From Pseudomonas khavaziana (GTDB lineage Bacteria; Pseudomonadota; Gammaproteobacteria; Pseudomonadales; Pseudomonadaceae): a stretch of DNA of 64,000 nucleotides. The stretch covers positions 124,001 to 188,000 of the forward strand of contig NZ_JAHSTT010000006.1 in assembly GCF_019145205.1 (NCBI RefSeq), read 5' to 3'. The notes under the pieces are model-generated. The model was not told the origin of the DNA. It did no database searches and saw only the letters and a list, made by a program, of their open reading frames with translations. Both the position numbers and the translations under genes were made by a program. This document shows positions 43,075-50,825 of this stretch, piece after piece (position 1 is the first letter of the stretch; each line of letters opens with the position of its first letter).

Positions 43075-46000
43075 ATGGGGATGGTCTGGGGTTACCTCAA
43101 ACGCTGGGGCCTGCCGGTGCTGCGTCAGTTCAACCAGGCGGTGCCCGTACTGGTGCTGCTAGGCGTGGTGTTTTTGTTGATCGCCATCTGGTGGCTGGGC
43201 CCGCAGTGGACCTGGCGCGAGCGTCAGCCGCTGAGTGAACTGGCGATGCGCGTCTCGGCCAGTGTCGTGGTGCTGGTGGTGCCGCTGCTGATCTGGGCGT
43301 GGCGGGTGCGTAATCATTATCAGCGTCTGCAGGTTGAGCGCCAGCATGAGGCGGCGGTGCAGGCCGATCCTTGCCTGCCTTATATCGAGGCGCAGGAGCG
43401 GGCCCTGGATCGGAGCCTGGGCAACCTGCTGAACAACATGGAGCGCCGCCGTTCGCTCTATCAGCTGCCGTGGTACCTGGTGCTCGGCGAGGAAAATGCC
43501 GGTAAGACCAGTCTGATCACGCGTTCCAACCAGAGCTTCGCCTTGTCCCATGTGACCAAGGCCGGGGTCAGGGCCGATAAGGAAGAGCAACTGGCCTATC
43601 CGGTGGATTGGTGGATCGGTGACGAGGCGGTGTTGATTGATCCACCGGGTGAGTTCCTCAGCCACCCGGATTCACCCGCTGAAAACGTCGAGCAGCAGGG
43701 CAAGGTCAAACCGGTGCTGCCCACGGGCACCCACGCGCGCCTTTGGTCGCATCTGCTTGACTGGCTAACGCGCAACCGCAGCCGTCGAGCGTTGAACGGC
43801 GTGGTGCTGGTGATCGATGTACAGGCCTTGCTGGCGCAACGTCCCGAACAACGCAAGGCCCACGCCAATCTGCTGCGCACCCGGCTGTTTGAGCTGACAC
43901 GACAGTTGGGCACGCGCTTGCCGGTGTACATCACGCTGAGCAAGTTCGACCTGCTGGAAGGCTTCGAAGAATTCTTCGCCCGGTTGTCGCGCAGCGGGCG
44001 CGAAGACCTGCTGGGCTTCACTTTCAGCCTGGATGCGGTGGATGATTTCGATGCCTGGCTGGCGGAACTGACGCGCCAATACCAAACCTTTGTCGACTGC
44101 CTGACCGAGCAGGTTTTCAATAGCACCAGGGCGTCGCGCACGTTGGATGAGTGTGATCGCTTGCAGGCGCTGATGCATCAGATGGCGGGCTTGCGCCCGG
44201 CCCTGTTCGGCTTCCTCGGCGAAATGCTCGGTAGCGACCGTTTCACCACCCCGGCGTTAGTGCGCGGGCTGTATTTCTCTTCGGTGTTGCAGCAGGGCAC
44301 CCTCAGCAACGCCTTCGTCAAAGAAGCGGGACAAGCCTATCAACTGCCGCCACCGCCACCCGAAGTCAAACCCGCTGGCGGCACGGCGATCTACTTTGCC
44401 CAGCAACTGTTCCAGCGCGTGATCTACCCCGAAGCAGGCTTGGCGGGCGACAACATCAAGGTGGCCCGCAGCAAGCGGCGGTTGCTGATCGCCGGGTTCA
44501 GCGTCGCCTCCTTGGGCTGTTTGGTGGTCATCGGTACCTGGCAGTTTTACTTCAATATCAACCGCGACAAGGCGGCCAACGTCTTGGCCAAGAGCCAGGA
44601 GTTCAGCGAGCGGGACATCGACGCCAAGGTCGACCCCACCGGGCGCAACCTGTTGCTGCCCCTGGACCAGATCCGTGATGCGGTGCTGGTCTACGGCGAC
44701 TACCGTGAGGCTTGGCCGTTGCTGTCGGATATGGGGTTGTACCAGGGGAGGGCGATTGGCCCTACCGTGGATGAGGCGTACCTGAATCTGCTGTCCAAAC
44801 GCTTCCTACCGGCGATTGCCAGCGGAGTGTTGGATGCCATCAACAGCGCGCCCGCCGGCAGCAATCAACAACTGGCGGCCCTGCGCGTGTACCGCATGCT
44901 TGAAGAACGGCAAAACCGCCGCCCGGCCATCGTCGAAGAATGGGTCGCAAAGCAGTGGCAGCGCGCCTATCCAGGCCAGGGCCAATTGCAGGCCGATCTG
45001 ATGGGGCACCTGGGCTACGCGCTGAAATACGCCGACGCCGACCTGCCGCACTACCGTGAACGCATTTCCCAGGTGCAACAGCAACTGCGCCAGTTGCCCA
45101 TGGCCGAACGGGTCTACATGAGCCTGAAACAGGACGCCCTGGAACGTTTGCATCGTCCGTTGGACCTGCGCAACGAAGTGGGCCCGGCGTTCGATATCGT
45201 CTATCGCCCGCTCAACACTGATCAAGAGGGCAGCGGCCTGCAGTTGCCGCCGCTGCTCACCGCCAAGGGTTTCAAGGACTACTTCGAACCCGGCACCGAG
45301 GGCATCATCGAACTGGCCATGATTGACCAGTGGGTGCTCGGCGAGCGCCAACGCCTGGACTACTCCGACGAAGACCGCAAAGTGCTGACCCAGCGCATTC
45401 GCGCCCTGTACAGCGCCGACTACGTGGACAGCTGGCGGCGCGCACTGAATCAGTTCGCGGTCACCGACTTCGACGACCTCAGCCACGGCGTGGCGGTACT
45501 GGAACAAGTCACCGGCCCGGCCGCACCGCTACGACGGTTGCTGGAAACCTTGCGCGACAATAGCGTGATCTACCCGGCCGTGCCCTTGGCTGAAGGGCAA
45601 GCGCCGCTCAAGCTGGACAAGGTGCCAGAGGGGCAACAACAGGCAGCAGGGATTAGGCGTGCATTCTCCAGTCTTTCAGAGCTGATCAGCGCACGAGGCG
45701 AGCAGCCGTCCTATTACGAAGAAACCCTGCGCTCGGTCAGTGCCGTCTACGACTATGCCAAAACCGTGCACGACAACCCCGACCCGGGCAAGGCGGCGCT
45801 GAAAACCGTACTCAACCGCTTCTCCCTGGACGGCGCTGACCCGATTGCCAACCTGCAACGCGTCGCCGTGGGCCTGCCCGAACCGCTGAACCAGCACGTC
45901 AAGAAACTCGCCGACCAGACCTCACAGGTGTTGGTCATTGCGGCTTTGCGCGAACTGGAAAAACGCTGGGACAGCGAAATCTACAGTTTCTACCGCGACC

Positions 46001-46716
46001 GTCTGGCAGGCCGCTACCCCTTCAAGGCCAGCGGCGAGGACGCCTCGCTGGAAGATTTCGAAGCCTTCTTCGGCCCACAGGGGCGCCTGCAGCAGTTCCA
46101 CGATCAGTACCTGAACGTGTTCCTCAAAGACAACCTCGACGCCCTGTACTCCGACAGCCTCGGCGGCTACCTGGTACGCAGCGACGTGCTGGAACAACTG
46201 AAAAAGGTCGAACGCATCCGCGACACCTTCTTCAACCATCGCGGCCACCTGGCCGTGCAACTCACCATCGAACCCCTGGCCCTGAGCGCCACCCGCCTGA
46301 GCAGCATGCTCAGCGTCGACGGCCAACTGATCCCCTATCAGCATGGCGCGCCGCAACGCACTGGACTGGTGTGGCCTAACAGTCTGGGCAACACCAATGG
46401 CAGCCAACTCACCTTGGTACACAGCACCGGCAACACCGCCAGCATGAGCTATCGCGGGCCGTGGTCGTTGTTCCGGCTGCTCAGTCGTGGGCACCTGAAT
46501 GGAAGAACTGACACCAGTGTGGACCTGACCTTTTCTGTCGCCGATGGGTTGATGCGTTATCGAGTCGGCGCGGAGAAGGCCAACAACCCGATCACCCAGC
46601 GCAGTTTTGAAGGGTTTGTGTTGCCTAGAACACTGCTGGAAGAGCGTCAAACAAAGAGAGACGTAAACAAGGTTGGGGGTGTTGCCGCAACAACACTCAG
46701 CGATGGACGCTCATAA
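43075..46716 (+). CDS. tssM: T6SS membrane-complex protein TssM (IcmF)
   Basis: 1213 residues. Two N-terminal transmembrane helices (about 22-43 and 60-78), a cytoplasmic NTPase-like domain with an intact Walker A (GEENAGKTS, from residue 138), a third helix near 467-490 (LLIAGFSVASLGCLVVIGTW), and a large periplasmic part that contacts TssJ and ends in the typical beta-rich C-terminus (RGPWSLFRLLSRGH). Usual IcmF architecture. Last conserved T6SS gene on the plus strand. Confidence 0.96.
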   Translation: MGMVWGYLKRWGLPVLRQFNQAVPVLVLLGVVFLLIAIWWLGPQWTWRERQPLSELAMRVSASVVVLVVPLLIWAWRVRNHYQRLQVERQHEAAVQADPCLPYIEAQERALDRSLGNLLNNMERRRSLYQLPWYLVLGEENAGKTSLITRSNQSFALSHVTKAGVRADKEEQLAYPVDWWIGDEAVLIDPPGEFLSHPDSPAENVEQQGKVKPVLPTGTHARLWSHLLDWLTRNRSRRALNGVVLVIDVQALLAQRPEQRKAHANLLRTRLFELTRQLGTRLPVYITLSKFDLLEGFEEFFARLSRSGREDLLGFTFSLDAVDDFDAWLAELTRQYQTFVDCLTEQVFNSTRASRTLDECDRLQALMHQMAGLRPALFGFLGEMLGSDRFTTPALVRGLYFSSVLQQGTLSNAFVKEAGQAYQLPPPPPEVKPAGGTAIYFAQQLFQRVIYPEAGLAGDNIKVARSKRRLLIAGFSVASLGCLVVIGTWQFYFNINRDKAANVLAKSQEFSERDIDAKVDPTGRNLLLPLDQIRDAVLVYGDYREAWPLLSDMGLYQGRAIGPTVDEAYLNLLSKRFLPAIASGVLDAINSAPAGSNQQLAALRVYRMLEERQNRRPAIVEEWVAKQWQRAYPGQGQLQADLMGHLGYALKYADADLPHYRERISQVQQQLRQLPMAERVYMSLKQDALERLHRPLDLRNEVGPAFDIVYRPLNTDQEGSGLQLPPLLTAKGFKDYFEPGTEGIIELAMIDQWVLGERQRLDYSDEDRKVLTQRIRALYSADYVDSWRRALNQFAVTDFDDLSHGVAVLEQVTGPAAPLRRLLETLRDNSVIYPAVPLAEGQAPLKLDKVPEGQQQAAGIRRAFSSLSELISARGEQPSYYEETLRSVSAVYDYAKTVHDNPDPGKAALKTVLNRFSLDGADPIANLQRVAVGLPEPLNQHVKKLADQTSQVLVIAALRELEKRWDSEIYSFYRDRLAGRYPFKASGEDASLEDFEAFFGPQGRLQQFHDQYLNVFLKDNLDALYSDSLGGYLVRSDVLEQLKKVERIRDTFFNHRGHLAVQLTIEPLALSATRLSSMLSVDGQLIPYQHGAPQRTGLVWPNSLGNTNGSQLTLVHSTGNTASMSYRGPWSLFRLLSRGHLNGRTDTSVDLTFSVADGLMRYRVGAEKANNPITQRSFEGFVLPRTLLEERQTKRDVNKVGGVAATTLSDGRS

Positions 46717-46767
46717 GTCAGCGATGACTGAATACGAAATAAATACACAAGAAACAGGACTGTTTAC

Positions 46768-48090
46768 ATGGCAATCAAGCTGCAAATGTTGACCGAAGAT
46801 CCTAAAGAAATTGAGCTGATCGAGCGTTACTGGGCTGTTGATGAATCAGGGCAGTACCTTGAAAAGGTGAGTGCGCTGACGGACGTTATTGAAATGGCAC
46901 CAGGCGTCACACTCGCCAGCTTCATACGGCAACGTTGCAATGCATTCGATGACAATCAGGTCTGTCCCAAGTGCGCAGAACTGATCGAAATCAAAAATCG
47001 CTCCGAGGCTAAAAAAGTCCCTCAACGTTCCTCCAAGCTTTGTACGCTGTGTCAGAACGATCAAGACGCGATTGCGCTTGCGGCTAAAAAGACGAAAGCC
47101 GCAGAACTTGAACGGCAGTTGGCCGAATACGTAGGCATGCAGTCAACCCGCACGGTGGATTACTCAGCACTACCGGACGCTCAGGTGTTGCTTCTGCTGG
47201 CGTTGAACAGGGCCGTTACCCCGAGATTAACCAATGGCGGCTTCAGATTAGGTGATTGTCGAGGGCTGGCGCCTTGGTATGTCGGGGACTTCATGCTGCA
47301 ATTGCGTGAGACAGGGCTTGTCCTTGATGACCCGAGTAAAGCAAGTCCGGGTACCTACTATTGGGAGGGCGATGAGATTTGGGTGCTGGGGGATCAGGTT
47401 GTCTATCGTTTGGCGCCAGATGCTGCATCAAGGAGTGCGGACGAAGTCATTCGTAGTCTGCCGGATAGGATTTATACCGATGCTGACGGACTGTTCAACC
47501 TATGGCTTGATTATGCAGTCGCTGATGTCATGCGCTATTTGGGCGCTGAGTGCGAACTCTATAACCATGATCTGTCGGAACAAGAGCTGGCAGAAATTAA
47601 AAGTACGATGCGCGCGGCATTGCACACCTACAGCGTTTCACAACTGTGGTCGGTGGCGTGGAAGGTTGTCAGGGACGCTGCCAGTTTAGCGAATCGCGAG
47701 TACTACAACCGTTCCAAAGCGGCAGCAACCATTCCAGGAAAGATTCGGCGCAACTTGGAGAAGGTGCAGCGGGAGTCGATTGAACTCAAGGCGTGGAGCC
47801 GCCCGGAGCACCACCCCGCGGGCACATTGGGGATGGTGCTGGGTGAGATTTTGGGGGTTGATGAAAATACCTCTGGTCATAGAGTCTCTTCCCTTATTGC
47901 CTGGCTCACAGGGCAGGCCTGTTCACCTGCTATCGAAGCAGCGCTAGACGAGCCGATACGGGAATTGATGACCCTGGCGTTGTCCCACGACATCGGCGCT
48001 TCAGTAATGCTGCGGTTCGCAGAGATGATTCGTGCCGGTCATGAGGTCGGTTTTGCTATTGAAGAAATTGGTGAAGCGCTTCGGTCGTAA
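46768..48090 (+). CDS. Unknown protein with N-terminal zinc ribbon, downstream of tssM
   Basis: 440 residues, more AT-rich than tssM. Residues about 65-95 hold CPKC and CTLC about 27 residues apart, a likely zinc ribbon. From about 125 the protein is helical and soluble with no signal peptide: SALPDAQVLLLLALNRAVTP, YVGDFMLQLRETGLV, and SVSQLWSVAWKVVRDAASLA. The final 100 residues resemble an alpha-helical repeat. ATG 46768 has only a moderate RBS (GAAACAGG). It follows tssM by 51 bp, so it may be co-transcribed, but I recognise no T6SS family and no effector motif. Could be a cargo or a defence-type protein. Confidence 0.75.
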   Translation: MAIKLQMLTEDPKEIELIERYWAVDESGQYLEKVSALTDVIEMAPGVTLASFIRQRCNAFDDNQVCPKCAELIEIKNRSEAKKVPQRSSKLCTLCQNDQDAIALAAKKTKAAELERQLAEYVGMQSTRTVDYSALPDAQVLLLLALNRAVTPRLTNGGFRLGDCRGLAPWYVGDFMLQLRETGLVLDDPSKASPGTYYWEGDEIWVLGDQVVYRLAPDAASRSADEVIRSLPDRIYTDADGLFNLWLDYAVADVMRYLGAECELYNHDLSEQELAEIKSTMRAALHTYSVSQLWSVAWKVVRDAASLANREYYNRSKAAATIPGKIRRNLEKVQRESIELKAWSRPEHHPAGTLGMVLGEILGVDENTSGHRVSSLIAWLTGQACSPAIEAALDEPIRELMTLALSHDIGASVMLRFAEMIRAGHEVGFAIEEIGEALRS

Positions 48091-48224
48091 AGCGGGCAGG
48101 GTACTCCCGAGAATAGAAGTGGCAGCAAGCCCCAGCCTACATAGGGAGGCGCCCAACGCAAACGAGCCCGCCAGTGCCTCTGGCTGGCGTGGCAGAAACG
48201 TGACGGCTGATGCGCATAAACCAA

Positions 48225-49013
48225 TCACAAAGCATCCTCCCTACACGCGCCGTCGAAATTGCCGGTTCTATTTCGAATGTACCGAGTGATGCCTTGCAAC
48301 AACTGGGCAAACCGTTGGGCATAGATATCCCCCACCGATGGAAGCAACCAAGTGCTGTTGATTTCCAGCTGAACGCTGGGAACGCCGAGGGAAGAAGCAA
48401 ACCGTGTCAGCGTCTGATTCTTGGTGGCAGGGAAGTAGTTGTCTGAGAAGTTCCGAAGTCCTTCCTTGCGCAATGCTTTACGCAGACCTGAGACAATATC
48501 GGTGCGTCCCAGTAACGACGCCCCCTCCATGGTGCCGAAGTCGACATCATAGGGACGCGAGGTGCTGCTGCCGTGGAGGTCAATCAATAACTGCGGCTTT
48601 TGCTGTTTGATCAGCTCGGCGACTTGTGCCTTGAAGGCATTGTCGTCGTAGTAGTTAGGGTCTGAGGGGCTGCGGTATTGGGTATATATAACGGTCGCGC
48701 AGGTCAGGCTATGGAGCAGTTTGGCCAGTGCGGCGGTAGCCGCCCCGTCCGAATAGCGATAGTCGCCTTCTCGATAGGGCTGCGTGGCGTGAGGCGCGGT
48801 GATGAGGACAGGTGTCGTGCCCTTGAGCACCACATACCAAGCGGTGTCGGTGGGGGCGGCAGTGGCACTTTGAGCCTCAATCGTTGTTTCAAGCGTTATC
48901 GCTTCCTGTATCTGCGACGGCTGGATGAGGGCGCGTTCTGCCTGCGCCAGCCCCAGGGTGGAGAACAAGCTGATAGCCAGGGTTACGCGGATGCCGCGTG
49001 AACGCACGTTCAC
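48225..49013 (-). CDS. Secreted N-formylglutamate amidohydrolase-like protein
   Basis: 262 residues with a signal peptide (VTLAISLFSTLGLAQA). The mature part has VLITAPHATQPYREGDYRYS, LLIDLHGSS, and VQLEINSTWLLP, the metal-binding pattern of the N-formylglutamate amidohydrolase (FGase) family. Cytoplasmic HutG-type enzymes lack a signal, so this is an exported relative, perhaps acting on peptides or cell-wall fragments. Transcribed toward the unknown T6SS-linked gene at 46768-48090 (convergent). Substrate unknown. Confidence 0.72.
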   Translation of the reverse strand: MNVRSRGIRVTLAISLFSTLGLAQAERALIQPSQIQEAITLETTIEAQSATAAPTDTAWYVVLKGTTPVLITAPHATQPYREGDYRYSDGAATAALAKLLHSLTCATVIYTQYRSPSDPNYYDDNAFKAQVAELIKQQKPQLLIDLHGSSTSRPYDVDFGTMEGASLLGRTDIVSGLRKALRKEGLRNFSDNYFPATKNQTLTRFASSLGVPSVQLEINSTWLLPSVGDIYAQRFAQLLQGITRYIRNRTGNFDGACREDAL

Positions 49014-49023
49014 GAGCCTGTGC

Positions 49024-49251
49024 TCAGGCAGGGCGTGGCCGCAGAATTTTTGTCATGCGCTCGCACGCTGCAATCTGTTCGAAGCGCACGTAGTGGGTTT
49101 GCGACGTCCGCTCTTCGATCAGGATCAAATATTCGGCAGGCGGATTGATCTGGCGCAGGTGACCGCAAAGCAGACACGAGCTTTGCGCATTCATCGGGTA
49201 CCTTATCGTCAAGATGACGTTGTCGGCGGCGCGGCATTCAGTGATCTCCAT
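49024..49251 (-). CDS. Small conserved-looking protein with CxxC
   Basis: 75 residues from ATG 49251, which has GAGGG eight bases upstream; an in-frame ATG five codons earlier lacks an RBS. Contains SSCLLCGHLRQI, a single CxxC that could bind zinc as a dimer, and a charged tail. Ten bases upstream of the FGase-like gene on the same strand, so possibly co-transcribed. Not assigned to a family. Confidence 0.5.
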   Translation of the reverse strand: MEITECRAADNVILTIRYPMNAQSSCLLCGHLRQINPPAEYLILIEERTSQTHYVRFEQIAACERMTKILRPRPA

Positions 49252-49407
49252 GACTGCGGCCCTCATCGATTGCTGGCGGCAAACGAGCCAGCCCAGTATC
49301 AGAGGCTATATTTTCATCGCGTAGCGTTCATTTTTGGGCGAGGAGTCGCAGGCGTCTACTGTCATAGCTGACAGTTTTTAGTCGATTGTGTGTCGTTATG
49401 CACAGCG

Positions 49408-49572
49408 TCATAGAACGTTGCGGCCTAGTGAATGGCAGCACAGCACTTCACGACCCTCTCCCCACAAGCAACGGTAGTAATGCACCAACTGCTCCTCCTC
49501 ACGATTGAGCTGGCCGGGGCAGGGATGTACTGCGCTGAAAGCCGGAGTTACAACGGCAGTTGTCGAAAACAT
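49408..49572 (-). CDS. Small protein with REEEQLVHYYRCL motif (copy 2)
   Basis: 54 residues from ATG 49572, with GGGGAG about seven bases upstream. Its centre LNREEEQLVHYYRCLWGEGR matches the protein at 16906-17097, and DNA similarity runs over about 90 bp including the preceding GGCAGGGATGTAC. Its tail after WGEGREVL diverges, perhaps by frameshift, since copy 1 continues CLMFAVRE. On the same strand as copy 1 but at the other end of the accessory block. Confidence 0.5.
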   Translation of the reverse strand: MFSTTAVVTPAFSAVHPCPGQLNREEEQLVHYYRCLWGEGREVLCCHSLGRNVL

Positions 49573-49739
49573 AATAGGCTCCCCCAGTGACTGACACCCC
49601 CGGCTGACACCGCAGAAAATCCTTCCCATTCATCCCCTTCCGCAAAGCTCTCATCCGCTCGCGCAAAGACCTCGGCAGGCCTGCACCTCGATAATCTCCT
49701 TTCACTCAACCCTGCCGCTGCAACCGAGCACCGCGTACC

Positions 49740-50825
49740 ATGAACCTGCGCACCTTCATCCGTCGCTACTGCCTCAACTCCAGGCTCGCCACGCATGCAC
49801 TGACCCGCCTGCATAAATCGCTCTCTTTGCTGGCCTCCTCTCTGGCCCGGCAAGGCTTCGATTCCAACACCTGGCCGACCAGCCGTGACGAAGGCGCTTA
49901 CGAGCGTCGCCTGAACGGCCTGTGCCCGGAGTTGGCCGCCACTGTGTTCAGCCACGCTCGCGACGGCATTATCCTCGTCGACCCGTTTGGCCGGGTTATC
50001 GCGGTGAACGAGGCGTTCACCCGGCTCACCGGCTACGGGCAGAACGAAGTGTTGGGGCGGGAGTTGAATGCCCATCGCCTGGTGCGTCGGCTCGCGACGT
50101 TTTATACACCAATGAAGAACGCGCTGGATTTCCACGGGCATTGGGCCGGTGAGATCCAAAGCAGCCATAAGAACGGCCGGGAGATGACCTCCCGCATCAA
50201 CATCAGTGCGGTGCATGACCGGCACGGGAATGTGCAGCACTATGTAGCGCTGTTCAGCGATGTGACGCAGATGAAGCAACGCCTCCAGTTGCTGGAGCGT
50301 GATGCCCGGTATGACGCGCTCACGCAATTGCCCAATCGCCTGCTGTTGGCCGAGCGGATGCGCCAGGCGCTGGGCAAGGCGCGTCTGCATCAGCAGAAAG
50401 TGGCCATCGCGTTTATTGACCTCGATGGGTTCAAGGCGCTTAACGACAGTTATGGGCATGATTGGGGCGATCGGGTCCTGGAGATTGTCGCGGCACGGAT
50501 CAATGCGACGTTGCGTGAAGGCGATACCCTGGCGCGGCTGGGGGGCGATGAGTTTGTGGCGGGGCTGGTGGGTTTACAGGCCGTGGAAGACAGCGAGCCT
50601 TTGCTCAAGCGGATGCTGCAGGCGGCCAATGCCCCGATTGTGATTGGCGCGCAGACGGTTGAGATTGCGGCGAGTATCGGGGTGGCGTTTTATCCTGAGC
50701 ATGGGGTGGAGATCGAGGGGCTGATCAGCAAGGCGGATCAGGCCATGTACCTGTCGAAAAAGGCCGGCGGTAACCGTTTGGCGTTTTGTCCGACGCGGTT
50801 CATTTCGCTCAATAGCGAAGCCTGA
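49740..50825 (+). CDS. PAS-GGDEF diguanylate cyclase
   Basis: 361 residues. A PAS domain at about 70-190 (ARDGIILVDPFGRVIAVNEA, then FTRLTGYGQNEVLGRE) and a GGDEF domain from about 192. The active site GGDEF is intact at 268-272, and an RxxD inhibitory site sits five residues before it (R259-D262), so the enzyme should make c-di-GMP and be product-inhibited. No membrane segment; soluble sensor. Its end overlaps the convergent TonB receptor gene by 17 bases. Confidence 0.95.
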   Translation: MNLRTFIRRYCLNSRLATHALTRLHKSLSLLASSLARQGFDSNTWPTSRDEGAYERRLNGLCPELAATVFSHARDGIILVDPFGRVIAVNEAFTRLTGYGQNEVLGRELNAHRLVRRLATFYTPMKNALDFHGHWAGEIQSSHKNGREMTSRINISAVHDRHGNVQHYVALFSDVTQMKQRLQLLERDARYDALTQLPNRLLLAERMRQALGKARLHQQKVAIAFIDLDGFKALNDSYGHDWGDRVLEIVAARINATLREGDTLARLGGDEFVAGLVGLQAVEDSEPLLKRMLQAANAPIVIGAQTVEIAASIGVAFYPEHGVEIEGLISKADQAMYLSKKAGGNRLAFCPTRFISLNSEA

